Assembly: GCF_041262565.1 (NCBI RefSeq)
Contig: NZ_JBGCCJ010000001.1
Location: forward strand, 1,116,001 to 1,180,000
Source: Leifsonia sp. EB41
GTDB taxonomy: Bacteria > Actinomycetota > Actinomycetes > Actinomycetales > Microbacteriaceae
Length of the DNA stretch: 64,000 nt
Direction of reading: 5' to 3'
Within the stretch, counting starts at the first letter, position 1, and each line of letters opens with the position of its first letter. Shown piece by piece: positions 18,839-27,089 of the stretch. The position numbers and the translations under genes were made by a program. The notes beneath the pieces were generated by a model that did not search any database, was not told the origin of the DNA, and saw nothing but the letters and a program-made list of their open reading frames with translations.

Positions 18839-18928
18839 CGCGACTGGGTGAGAACACCCAGTCCTTCGTCCGGGCCGTGGCGCATTCTGCGGAAGCGGAC
18901 GCCGGTCGCACCGTCATACGGTTCGCTC

Positions 18929-20065
18929 ATGAACGCTGTGCAGAGCATCGACACCCTCGTCATCGGCGGCGGCCAAGCAGGCCTCTCCGTCTCGTACCAC
19001 CTGCGCAAGCGCGGCGTCGAGCACCTGGTGCTGGATGCGGCGCCGCGCATCGGCGATGCCTGGCGCAACCGCTGGGACAGCCTCCGGCTGTTCACCCCGG
19101 CCCGCTACGACGGCCTGGACGGCCGGCCGTTCCCCGGGAACAAGGGCGCCTGGCCGACCAAGGATGCCATGGCCGACTACCTCGCCGACTATGCGGCGCA
19201 CTTCGACCTCCCCGTCCGGAGCGGCCGTCGGGTCGACGAGCTTCGTCTCGTCGAGCCACATGACGACGACGACGGTTTCGGATTCGAAGCGCGCTCCGGC
19301 GACGAGACATTTCGCGCTCGCCATGTCGTCATCGCGATGTCCGACTATCAGACCCCGCGCCTCCCGGCCTTCGCCACCGACCTGAGCCGGAGCATCCGGC
19401 AACTGCACGCGCAGGACTACCGCAACCCTGCGCAGTTGGCCCCGGGGACCGTCCTGCTCGTCGGAGCGGGGAACTCGGGCGCCGAGATCGCGAGTGAGCT
19501 CGCTGCGACCCATCCGGTCGTCGTCTCCGGCCCGAACACCAGGGACATCCCCGGTTCCTTCTCAAGCCCCCTCAGCCGGCACCTCATCGTGCACATCCTC
19601 AACGGGTTCGTCTTCAACCACGTGCTCTCGGTGAACACTCCGATCGGTCGCAGGGCGCGCCGCACGGCCACGCACGCCGGGGTGCCGCTCATCCGGGTGA
19701 AATCGCGCGACCTGCTGCGCCTCGGCGTTCGCCGCGCCGGACGGGTGACGGGGGTCCAGAACGGCCTGCCGGTGGTCGATGGAGCGCCACTGGAGGTCGC
19801 GAATGTGATCTGGTGCACCGGGTACGCCCCGGGCTTCGACTGGATTCGGATCCCGGTCCTCGACGACAGCGGTGAGCCGGAACACGAGCGCGGAATCGTC
19901 GCCGCGGTCCCCGGGCTCTACTTCGTCGGGCTGCACTTCCTCACGTCGCTGTCCTCGGCGATGGTTCACGGCGTGGGCACCGACGCCGCCCGCATAGCGA
20001 ACCGGATCGCCGAAGAGTACGTCCCCGTTACTACCGAGGGACGTGCGGTCCGCGTCTCTCGGTAG
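18929..20065 (+). CDS. Flavin-containing monooxygenase-like oxidoreductase
   Basis: This 378-aa protein has an FAD-binding fold GGGQAG (residues 13-18) and a second dinucleotide fold GAGNSG near residue 178 for NADPH, with the FMO-like stretch WRNRWDSLRLFTPARYDGLD. The C-terminal GLYFVGLHFLTSLSSAMVHG fits the CzcO/YhiQ-like subgroup. Such enzymes oxygenate N, S or carbonyl compounds. It probably depends on the upstream LuxR-type regulator. A related but distinct protein is encoded in the island at 52.6-53.8 kb. Confidence 0.85.
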   Translation: MNAVQSIDTLVIGGGQAGLSVSYHLRKRGVEHLVLDAAPRIGDAWRNRWDSLRLFTPARYDGLDGRPFPGNKGAWPTKDAMADYLADYAAHFDLPVRSGRRVDELRLVEPHDDDDGFGFEARSGDETFRARHVVIAMSDYQTPRLPAFATDLSRSIRQLHAQDYRNPAQLAPGTVLLVGAGNSGAEIASELAATHPVVVSGPNTRDIPGSFSSPLSRHLIVHILNGFVFNHVLSVNTPIGRRARRTATHAGVPLIRVKSRDLLRLGVRRAGRVTGVQNGLPVVDGAPLEVANVIWCTGYAPGFDWIRIPVLDDSGEPEHERGIVAAVPGLYFVGLHFLTSLSSAMVHGVGTDAARIANRIAEEYVPVTTEGRAVRVSR

Positions 20066-20107
20066 TCCTTCCACGGAATGGCCCGGGGGCAAGAGGATGA
20101 TGGACCC

Positions 20108-20545
20108 ATGCCCACCGTCCACCGCCCCGGCCTCCGCGTCGACTCCGGACTCACGATCCCCGAGTCGGAGCTGTCCTGGCGGTTCTCGCGGTCGTCCGGT
20201 CCCGGCGGGCAGGGTGTGAACACCGCCGACTCCCGGGTGGAACTCGTCTGGGACGTGGCGGCCTCCGCCGTCCTCTCGCCGGCCCAGCGGGAGCGGCTCC
20301 TCGACCGCCTGAGCGGTCGCATCGTCGACGGAGTGCTGACGATCGCGGCATCCGAGCACCGCGCACAACTGCGCAACAGGGACGCCGCGCGCCTCCGGCT
20401 GGCCGACCTCGTCGCCGACGCCCTCCAGCCGCCCGCGCCAGCACGACGGCCGACCCGCCCGAGCCGCGGCGCCAAGCAACGACGCCTGGAGGCGAAGAAG
20501 CGCCGCACCGACCTCAAGCGCCTGCGCCGGCCTCCCCAGGACTGA
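20108..20545 (+). CDS. arfB: Alternative ribosome-rescue factor ArfB (YaeJ)
   Basis: This 145-aa protein has the class I release-factor catalytic motif GGQ (residues 33-35 in SSGPGGQGVN) and lacks the codon-recognition domain. The C-terminal tail is strongly basic (RGAKQRRLEAKKRRTDLKR), as in ArfB, where it enters the empty mRNA channel. It releases peptides from ribosomes stalled without a stop codon. ATG at 20108 has GAGGATG upstream; an in-frame codon at 20078 is less likely. Confidence 0.92.
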   Translation: MPTVHRPGLRVDSGLTIPESELSWRFSRSSGPGGQGVNTADSRVELVWDVAASAVLSPAQRERLLDRLSGRIVDGVLTIAASEHRAQLRNRDAARLRLADLVADALQPPAPARRPTRPSRGAKQRRLEAKKRRTDLKRLRRPPQD

Positions 20546-20574
20546 CCCCACCCGCGGCTTCCGAAAGGAACGAG

Positions 20575-21135
20575 ATGCGACCCCTCCGCTACGCCATCAA
20601 CGTCACGCTCGACGGCTGCGTCCACCACGAAGCGGGCCTCCCGCCCGACGAGGACTCGATGCGCTTCTGGACCGCGGAGATGGAGCGGCCCGACGCCCTG
20701 ATCTTCGGCCGGGTGACCTACCAGATGATGGAGTCCGCGTGGCGTCGGCCGGCGACGGGAACGTGGCCCGCATGGATGGATGAGACGCAGCTCCCGTTCG
20801 CCGAGGCCATCGACGCGGCGAAGAAGCACGTCGTGTCGAGCACGCTGACCGAGGTCGACTGGAATGCCGAGCTCCTGCGGGGCGACCTGCGGCAGGCGGT
20901 CGAACGTCTCAAGCAGGAGCCGGGCGACGGGCTGTACGTGGGTGGCGTGACGCTCCCCCTCGCGCTGGCCGATCTGGGGCTCATCGACGAATACGTGTTC
21001 GTCGTGCAGCCGGTGCTCGCCGGGCACGGGCCGACGTTGCTCGCCGGCCTGCGCGAGAGCATCCGGCTCGAGCTCGTGGATCGGCAGGAGTTCCGGTCAG
21101 GGGCGACAGCACTGCGGTTCCGACCAACAGCTTAA
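20575..21135 (+). CDS. Dihydrofolate-reductase-family (RibD C-terminal-like) protein
   Basis: This 186-aa protein shows the RibD_C/DHFR-like pattern: RYAINVTLDGCVHHEA at the start, DALIFGRVTYQMME, HVVSSTLTEVDWN, and YVGGVTLPLALADLGLIDEY. Members reduce NADPH-dependent substrates; most have no known role. It lies 29 bp after arfB with a ribosome site (AAAGGAACGAG), so the two may be cotranscribed. It is convergent with the following esterase. Confidence 0.85.
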   Translation: MRPLRYAINVTLDGCVHHEAGLPPDEDSMRFWTAEMERPDALIFGRVTYQMMESAWRRPATGTWPAWMDETQLPFAEAIDAAKKHVVSSTLTEVDWNAELLRGDLRQAVERLKQEPGDGLYVGGVTLPLALADLGLIDEYVFVVQPVLAGHGPTLLAGLRESIRLELVDRQEFRSGATALRFRPTA

Positions 21136-21144
21136 CTTGCGCAA

Positions 21145-22047
21145 TCACCCCACCCTCTCGCGCAAGAATCGCCCGATCCGCTCTGTCGCCTCGGCCGCCT
21201 CCGGGGTGCCGAGCATGAGCTGGTACACGTGGGGCAGCCCCTCGCCGATCTCCAGTCGGACGTCGAGACCCGCGGCGGCCGCGGCATCCGTCAAGCGCTC
21301 GGCGTCGCTGAACAGCAGATCGGCTGTCCCGACCTGCACGAGCATCGGAGGCAAACCTGCCAGCGACGCGAACAGGGGCGAGGCGAGCGGCGTTGTCGGG
21401 TCGGTCCCGGCGAGGTAGTCGGAGGCCAGCTGGCGCAGCAGGTCGGGAGTCGAGATCGGATCCTGGGCAACACGGTCCGTCATCGACCACCCGGAACTCG
21501 TCAGGTCGACGGTCGGAGACATCAACACCGCAGCAGCAGGGAGCTCTCCCCCGGCATCGCGGGTGGCGACGAGCAGGGCGACGGCGAGGCCGCCGCCCGC
21601 GGAGTCGCCGACAATGGCGATCGAGTCGGCGGCCACTCCCTGTTCGTCGCGTAGCCACCGCCAGACCGCGAGGACGTCGTCGATCGCCGCCGGAAAGGGA
21701 TGCTCCGGCGCCAGCCGGTACTCCGGGAACAGCACCCGCATCCGGCCGGCGCGTCCCACTCGGGCGGCGAGCTCCCCGTCGCTGGCGAGCGACCCGAGCT
21801 GAAAGCCCCCGCCGTGCAGGAACACGAGGACGCGGCCGGCGTCGGCACCCGGAGCATCCAGCCAATGCGCCTCCACTCCCCCTGCCGTGACCTCGCTCAC
21901 GCGCACGTCGTCCGGTATCGGATGCACCAGGCCGGCGGGAGCGAACGACGCCCGCGTCTCCGCCACCGTCTCGGCTGGCTGGCCGGCCGCAGCCCGCTGG
22001 CGATCGTGGAGCAATTCGAGCAGGTCGTCCATCGCGGGACTCGGCAT
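21145..22047 (-). CDS. Alpha/beta hydrolase, hormone-sensitive-lipase type
   Basis: This 300-aa protein has the HSL oxyanion motif HGGGF (about 78-82) and nucleophile motif GDSAGGGLAV (about 150), with a late catalytic His in GLPHVYQLML. It should hydrolyse short-chain esters. It is the last gene of a five-gene minus-strand operon that begins at 25784; the gap to the carbonic anhydrase gene is 28 bp. Confidence 0.88.
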   Translation of the reverse strand: MPSPAMDDLLELLHDRQRAAAGQPAETVAETRASFAPAGLVHPIPDDVRVSEVTAGGVEAHWLDAPGADAGRVLVFLHGGGFQLGSLASDGELAARVGRAGRMRVLFPEYRLAPEHPFPAAIDDVLAVWRWLRDEQGVAADSIAIVGDSAGGGLAVALLVATRDAGGELPAAAVLMSPTVDLTSSGWSMTDRVAQDPISTPDLLRQLASDYLAGTDPTTPLASPLFASLAGLPPMLVQVGTADLLFSDAERLTDAAAAAGLDVRLEIGEGLPHVYQLMLGTPEAAEATERIGRFLRERVG

Positions 22048-22075
22048 TGTGGCACCCTCCTCAGCCGTGACGGCG

Positions 22076-22579
22076 TCAGTCCGAGACGACTTCGGTGAGC
22101 CGACCGGTGTTGACGTCGAAGACGAATCCTCTGACCGGGATGTCGGACGAGATCCACGGATGGGTCCTCACCTTGGCGACCTGCTCCTTCGTGTTCTGCT
22201 CCACGTCAGTGAAGCTGTAGAACCGGGCCGGTGCGATCGGCGTCGCTCCCGTCTCGGTGCGCAGCCGGGCCTCCAGTTCCTGGTCGACGAATTTCGACAT
22301 CCCGCAGTCGTTGTGATTGATGATCATGATCTCCTTGGTGCCGAGGAGACGGGTGGAGACGATGAGGGATCGGACGGAGTCGTCGTCGATCACGGTGCCC
22401 ACGTTTCTGATCATGTCGACGTCGGCATCGGGCAGGCCGAGCATCCTCACGATGCCGCTCAGCCGGGGGTCTGCGCAGGTGACGATTACGATCTTCGGCG
22501 CCGGGGGCGCCCCGTTGCTCGCGTCGTAGTCGGCGGCGTTCGCCGCGATGGCGCTCAGCGCCTCATCGATGATGGTCAT
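22076..22579 (-). CDS. Beta-class carbonic anhydrase
   Basis: This 167-aa protein has the zinc ligands Cys35, His89 and Cys92 (CADPRL and NHNDCGM) and the Asp37/Arg39 dyad of beta-carbonic anhydrases. It interconverts CO2 and bicarbonate in the cytoplasm. The short length matches the small clade of actinobacterial enzymes. It lies within the epoxide-hydrolase/esterase operon, an unusual place for it. Confidence 0.9.
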   Translation of the reverse strand: MTIIDEALSAIAANAADYDASNGAPPAPKIVIVTCADPRLSGIVRMLGLPDADVDMIRNVGTVIDDDSVRSLIVSTRLLGTKEIMIINHNDCGMSKFVDQELEARLRTETGATPIAPARFYSFTDVEQNTKEQVAKVRTHPWISSDIPVRGFVFDVNTGRLTEVVSD

Positions 22580-22604
22580 GGCCCGTCCTCACATTGTTGC
22601 TTTG

Positions 22605-23642
22605 TCATCCGAAGGTGAAGCAGTACAGCTCCACCCCCGCCTGGTCGAACTCGATTTCGAACAGCTGATCGCGGATCGCATCCCGCGTCCGAATCAGTTG
22701 GTACGTGTCCTGACGGTCGACGACGCCGTGCCCTCGGCTGTCGACGTCCGTGCCGCAGGCCTCCCCCGGCGGCCGCCCGTCGATGAGCACCCGGAATCCG
22801 ATGGGGTCGGCTCCGGCGGGGCCGCCCATCACCAGACTCACGTCGCGGGCGTGGAAGGCGTAGGCGACACGGCCGCCTGGCTGTCGGGAGACTGCGGCGT
22901 CCGGAGTCTGCACCCACTCACCGCCCAGGTCCCACCGGTTCCTCGGCAGATCGGGGTGGATGACGTACTCGAAGGCGCGGTCATAGCGGCCGGCGTTCTC
23001 GGATTCGAAGCCGCTGCTTTGCCGGTACCCCGGATACGTCTCCGGCGAGCGCAGCGAGGACCAGTCCGCGGCCACCTCCAACCCTCGCGCCTCGGGCTGC
23101 ACCAGACCGAGATCCAGCTCGGGCGCGCCGGCGGCCATCAGCAGTTGTTGGATGGCCATCTCGGTCATCTCGTAGTCGCCCTCACCGAAGTGGTGGTAGC
23201 GGACGCGGCCGGATGCGTCCGCGAGGTAGACGGCCGGCCAGTAGTTGTTGGCGAAATCGCCCCACACCCCGTAGTCGTCGTCCAACGCGACGGGGTACTC
23301 CACGCCCAGCGCCTGAACGCGCGCCGCGACGTTGGCGTGGTCGTGCTCGAAGCCGAACTCCGGCGTGTGCACCCCGACGATGGTCAGCCCCGCGGCCGCG
23401 TACTTCGCGTGCCATGCGCGGAGGTACGGCAGCGTCCGGAGCCAGTTGACGCACGTGTACGTCCAGAAGCTCACGAGGACCACCCGGCCGCGAAGCGCCT
23501 GAAGTGTCAGCGGTTCGGAGTTCAGCCAGCCTGTGGCCCGGGTGAACGGAGCGAGCCCGCCCTCGTCGGGAAGCGCGTCGACCGTGTCGACGAGGCGATG
23601 GGCGACCGACCGGAAACGTCCCTCCCGCGCGTCAAGAGACAT
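22605..23642 (-). CDS. Thioredoxin-like protein with C-terminal DipZ-type domain
   Basis: This 345-aa protein starts at 23642 behind GGAGGCG. Residues 45-180 form a TlpA/DipZ-type thioredoxin fold (VVLVSFWTYTCVNWLRTLPY). The active site reads Cys64-Val-Asn-Trp67, so the resolving Cys of CxxC is replaced by Trp. The C-terminal half (WDLGGEWVQTPDAAVSRQPG, then ARDVSLVMGG) resembles the carbohydrate-binding-like domain found after DipZ thioredoxin folds. No signal peptide is visible. It overlaps the end of the upstream hydrolase gene by 11 bp. Confidence 0.82.
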   Translation of the reverse strand: MSLDAREGRFRSVAHRLVDTVDALPDEGGLAPFTRATGWLNSEPLTLQALRGRVVLVSFWTYTCVNWLRTLPYLRAWHAKYAAAGLTIVGVHTPEFGFEHDHANVAARVQALGVEYPVALDDDYGVWGDFANNYWPAVYLADASGRVRYHHFGEGDYEMTEMAIQQLLMAAGAPELDLGLVQPEARGLEVAADWSSLRSPETYPGYRQSSGFESENAGRYDRAFEYVIHPDLPRNRWDLGGEWVQTPDAAVSRQPGGRVAYAFHARDVSLVMGGPAGADPIGFRVLIDGRPPGEACGTDVDSRGHGVVDRQDTYQLIRTRDAIRDQLFEIEFDQAGVELYCFTFG

Positions 23643-24588
23643 GGGGCGCCTCCGTCGCGTGCGCGTCGTTCCCTGCATCCCGGGCCATCCGCTCGGCGTC
23701 GATGACGGCCTGCGCGAACTCCTCCGGCGCCTCCTGCGGCAGGTCGTGGCCGATACCGCCGGCCAGGGTGCGGTGCGCGTACGGGCCGGTGAACCGGTCC
23801 CGGTAGGCGGCGGGGTCGGGATGGGCGGCGCCGTTGCTGTCTCCCTCGAGCGTGATCGTCGGCACGCCGATCGACGGCCGCTCGGCCAGGCGTCGTTCGA
23901 CCTCGTCGAAACGGGCCTCTCCCTCCGCGAGGCCCAGTCGCCAGCGGTAGTTGTGGATCACGATCTGCACGTGGTCGGGATTCTGCAGGGCTGCGGCGCT
24001 GCGCTGGAACTCCTCCTCGCCGAACTCCCACTCCGGCGATGCGGTCCGCCAGATCAGACGGCCGAACTCCGTACGGTTCGCGTCGTATCCGAGCTCCCCT
24101 CGCCGGGTCGCGAAGTAGAACTGGTACCACCAGGCCAGCTCGGCCACGGGAGGCAGCGGCTGCGCGTTGGCGGCCTGGCTGCTGAGCAGATACCCGCTGA
24201 CCGCGACGTGGGCACGACAGCGCTCCGGCCACAGTGCGGCGAGCACGTTGGCTGTCCGCGCTCCCCAGTCGAAGCCGGCGACGACCGCTTCGGCGACCTC
24301 CAGCGCGTCGAGCAGCGCGATGGCATCGGCTGCGAGGGCGGCAGGCTGACCGTTCCGTGGGATGTCCGCTGACAGGAACCGCGTCGTCCCGTACCCGCGC
24401 AGGTGCGGGACCAGCACCCGGAAGCCGTTGTCGGCGAGGATGCTCGCGGAGGCGCTGAAGCTGTCGATCGAGTACGGCCACCCGTGCAGCAGCAGCACCG
24501 CCGGACCGTCGGACGGACCCCGCTCGGCGAGGCCGACGCTCAGAGCGCCGGCCTCCACCTGGGCGGTCGCCTGGAGCGGCGTGGTCAC
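23632..24588 (-). CDS. Alpha/beta hydrolase, epoxide hydrolase/dehalogenase type
   Basis: This 318-aa protein has the oxyanion motif LLHGWPYSIDSF, the strand-4 loop HLRGYGTTRFL and the nucleophile elbow AGFDWGART, where the nucleophile is Asp as in epoxide hydrolases and haloalkane dehalogenases. The catalytic His is in GGIGHDLPQEAPE. Its ATG overlaps the stop of the upstream epoxide hydrolase by four bases, and its end overlaps the thioredoxin-like gene, so translation is coupled. Confidence 0.87.
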   Translation of the reverse strand: MTTPLQATAQVEAGALSVGLAERGPSDGPAVLLLHGWPYSIDSFSASASILADNGFRVLVPHLRGYGTTRFLSADIPRNGQPAALAADAIALLDALEVAEAVVAGFDWGARTANVLAALWPERCRAHVAVSGYLLSSQAANAQPLPPVAELAWWYQFYFATRRGELGYDANRTEFGRLIWRTASPEWEFGEEEFQRSAAALQNPDHVQIVIHNYRWRLGLAEGEARFDEVERRLAERPSIGVPTITLEGDSNGAAHPDPAAYRDRFTGPYAHRTLAGGIGHDLPQEAPEEFAQAVIDAERMARDAGNDAHATEAPHVS

Positions 24589-25784
24589 CGCAGGGACCTG
24601 AACGTCGCGCGGACCTCCTCCGAGAACAGCTCGGGCTGCTCCCAGGCGGCGAAGTGCGTGCCACGGTCGAGGCGGTTGAAGTGGATCAGATTCGGGTACG
24701 CCTGCTCAGCCCAGGTCCGCGGTGCGGCATAGATCTCATCCGGGAAGACGCTGACACCGGTCGGAAGCTGCACACCCTTCGGAGCGAAGAACGCCAGCTT
24801 GCTCTCCCAGTAGAGCCGCGCAGACGAGACGGCCGTGTTGGTGAACCAGTAGAGGTCGACGTTGTCCAGGATGTCGTCGCGGCTGAGCCCTTCCGACCCG
24901 CCCAGGAAGACCCGCGCGATCAGGTCGTAGCTCGCCGCATCGTGGTCGAGCATCCAGGCGGCCAGTCCCACCGGCGAGTCCGCGAGAGCGTAGAGGGTCT
25001 GGGGCCGACCGGCCATCTCCTGGGCGTAACCGAGACCGTGCGCATAGAAGAAGGCGAGCTGGTCCCACGCGCCCCGCTCGTCGGCCGTCAGGTCGGCCGG
25101 CGGCTCCTCGTGAGCGTCCAGCGCGGCCTGGATGCTGTCCGGAACTGTTGCCGGCATGTTCGTGTGGATGCCGATGAGCCCCGGAGGTCGGAGCAGGGCG
25201 AGTTGTTCGGTGACGGCGTTCCCCCAGTCGCCGCCCTGGGCGACATAGCGGTCGTATCCGAGACGCGGCATGAGCTCAGCCCAGGCCCGCGCGATCCTGA
25301 TCGGGTCCCATCCGGGCTTGTCGGGCTTCCCGGAGAACCCGTGTCCCGGGAGCGACGGGATGACGAGGTCGAACGCATCCGAGGCGTCGGCCCCGTACGC
25401 GGTCGGATCGGTCAGCGGCCCGATGATCTTGAGTTGCTCGATGACCGAGCCCGGCCACCCGTGAGTGACGATCATCGGAAGCGCGCCCTCGTGCTTCGAC
25501 CTCACATGGATGAAATGGATGTCCACCCCGTCGATCCGGGTGACGAACTGCGGGAGCGCATTCAGGCGGGCCTCAACCGTCCGCCAGTCGTGCTGCTCGA
25601 GCCAGTACGTCGCGAGCGCCTGCATCACCTCCAGCCGGACTCCCTGGGACGTGTCGTCGACGGTCTCCTTCTCGGGGAAGCGGGTGTTGCGGATACGGCG
25701 CTTGAGGTCGTCGATGTCCTCCTGAGGGATGGAGACGGTGAAAGGGCGGATGGTGGTGTCGGGGGGTCGTTCAGTGACAGCCAT
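24585..25784 (-). CDS. Epoxide hydrolase with N-terminal EHN domain
   Basis: This 399-aa protein begins with an EHN domain (PFTVSIPQEDIDDLKRRIRN, residues about 17-36), followed by an alpha/beta hydrolase with VTHGWPGSV (oxyanion) and the nucleophile Asp in AQGGDWGNAV. This is the microsomal-type (juvenile hormone) epoxide hydrolase architecture, normally detoxifying or assimilating epoxides to diols. It is the first gene of the minus-strand operon 25784-21145. About 260 bp without a convincing gene separate it from the phosphotransferase. Confidence 0.92.
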   Translation of the reverse strand: MAVTERPPDTTIRPFTVSIPQEDIDDLKRRIRNTRFPEKETVDDTSQGVRLEVMQALATYWLEQHDWRTVEARLNALPQFVTRIDGVDIHFIHVRSKHEGALPMIVTHGWPGSVIEQLKIIGPLTDPTAYGADASDAFDLVIPSLPGHGFSGKPDKPGWDPIRIARAWAELMPRLGYDRYVAQGGDWGNAVTEQLALLRPPGLIGIHTNMPATVPDSIQAALDAHEEPPADLTADERGAWDQLAFFYAHGLGYAQEMAGRPQTLYALADSPVGLAAWMLDHDAASYDLIARVFLGGSEGLSRDDILDNVDLYWFTNTAVSSARLYWESKLAFFAPKGVQLPTGVSVFPDEIYAAPRTWAEQAYPNLIHFNRLDRGTHFAAWEQPELFSEEVRATFRSLR

Positions 25785-26041
25785 GATGATGGTTCTCTCG
25801 TGACGGGTGTTGCTTTCCAGGGGCGTGCGCGATGCGCGAGCGTGGGTCAGGAGGAGGGAGCCGCAGCCGAGCAGCAGGGCAGTTATGAAAGACGAACGCT
25901 GCGACCATCGACAAGGTCCTCCGCAGTGGAATCGCCGCTCTCGGTGCGATTATCGCTCCTCGGCGCGCTGGTCGGCTAGACGGTGACCAGATGCGTCTCG
26001 GTCCTGCAATGTGACCGCACGGGACGCCTTCGCTCCCTGCG

Positions 26042-26878
26042 TCACATGACCGCTCTGACCAGAGCCTCTTCGTTCTCCTGCAGCCACGACTGCCGCCGGC
26101 GGATCGCGTCCCCGACGCCTTCCTCCCACATGCGGCGCCAACCGCCGCCGTCACGCTCCGCTCGCAGCTTCATCGTGTGCCATGTGCGCTCGGCCGCGTT
26201 TCGCGCCACCGGCACGAGCATCGGCCGCGAGCCCGCGTCCAGCCCGTACGCATCGAGCATCTTCGCCGCACGGGCGAACGCGTCCACGCCCTTCAGGACT
26301 TCGGCGCGATCCTCCACCGGCTGCCACGGCGCCCACCACTGCAGCATGTTAGAGACGTCCTCAACCCGGGAGGACGCTCGCGCGAGGTCGAAGTCGATCA
26401 ACGCGGATGCGACGCCGTCCCGGAAGACGACGTTCTCCAGCGTCACATCCCGGTGGCCGATGAGTTCCAGAGGCACAGGCACGGGCTCCGGCGCACCCTC
26501 CGGCAGGGCCGGAGCAGCATCGTCGAAGACCGCCGGGACGCCGAAGGACGCCACCGCGTCATGGTACGAGCGGAGGAGCCTGGCGACGCTCATCGCCCGG
26601 TCGTCCGAAGCCACCCACTCCGGTGCGGGGCGGCCGGCGACCTCACCCTCCATGAACGTGATGACGTCTCGGTCACGATCATCGACGCCGAGGAAACGCG
26701 GCGCACCGGCGAAGCCCACCCGCTCGAGATGCGTGAGCAACGCCCGCACCCGCTCGGAGGAGGCGCTGCGCGGCCTGCGCACGGTATCGCCCGAACGGAC
26801 CACACCCACGGTGACGTCACCACCGAGGAGCGGCTCCTCGGGAGCGGAGGAATCCCATGGTTGGTCGCTACGATTCAC
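26042..26878 (-). CDS. Aminoglycoside-phosphotransferase-like kinase
   Basis: The GTG at 26878 with AAAGGATAGGGGC upstream is preferred over the in-frame start at 26947, because the longer version would be coded by the tRNA-derived att sequence. The 278-aa product has the phosphotransferase catalytic loop GHRDVTLENVVF (HxD...N) and the metal-binding Asp in ALIDFDLARAS. Many such proteins phosphorylate antibiotics, choline or sugars; the substrate cannot be told here. It is the first chromosomal gene outside the left island end. Confidence 0.82.
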   Translation of the reverse strand: MNRSDQPWDSSAPEEPLLGGDVTVGVVRSGDTVRRPRSASSERVRALLTHLERVGFAGAPRFLGVDDRDRDVITFMEGEVAGRPAPEWVASDDRAMSVARLLRSYHDAVASFGVPAVFDDAAPALPEGAPEPVPVPLELIGHRDVTLENVVFRDGVASALIDFDLARASSRVEDVSNMLQWWAPWQPVEDRAEVLKGVDAFARAAKMLDAYGLDAGSRPMLVPVARNAAERTWHTMKLRAERDGGGWRRMWEEGVGDAIRRRQSWLQENEEALVRAVM

Positions 26879-26914
26879 GCCCCTATCCTTTAACACGCTC
26901 GCCGCACACGCACG

Positions 26915-26995
26915 GTGCCCCTTGAGGGACTCGAAAACTGCGACCACCCTTTAATCACCGTCGAGGAGGGCCCAAAATCCGCGGAATTATGCGCC
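26915..26995. other. Left attachment site (attL) with adjoining arm
   Basis: GTGCCCCTTGAGGGACTCGA here matches the 3' end of the tRNA-Arg gene at 56793 apart from one base. It is followed by TGCGACCACCCTTT and, at 26966-26995, by a stretch containing CCAAAATCCGCGGAAT. The same series recurs at 53844-53916. The gene on the left keeps its own ribosome site, so integration did not break it. Confidence 0.75.
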
Positions 26996-27042
26996 TTTTG
27001 ACCTCCTAGAGATGACTACGATCTCATAGGATCTCACCCGAT

Positions 27043-27063
27043 TGTGGGCAAATTGTGGGCAAA
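27043..27063 (+). repeat. 21-bp direct repeat, left copy (candidate integrase arm site)
   Basis: TGTGGGCAAAT followed directly by TGTGGGCAAA forms two 10-11-bp direct units. The identical 21 bp recurs at 56704-56724 in the same orientation inside the right end of the island. In a circular element these would flank the att core on both sides, the arrangement of arm-type sites for tyrosine integrases. Confidence 0.6.
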
Positions 27064-27072
27064 TTTGCCATC

Positions 27073-27089
27073 CAGGTCGTCGACGTCTG
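27073..27089 (+). repeat. 17-bp direct repeat flanking the IS block, left copy
   Basis: CAGGTCGTCGACGTCTG is found here and again exactly at 28484-28500. The 1394 bp between (27090-28483) contain the IS481 element and the remains of a second one. The duplication marks this block as inserted DNA, although 17 bp is long for an IS481 target duplication. Confidence 0.7.

Noticed and set aside
21136-21166. Hairpin CTTGCGC/GCGCAAG as terminator between convergent genes
   Set aside because: Only 7 bp with a 17-base loop and overlapping the esterase stop; too weak to list.
26042-26947. Longer phosphotransferase starting at 26947
   Set aside because: Its first codons are the tRNA-derived att sequence; GTG 26878 has its own ribosome site.
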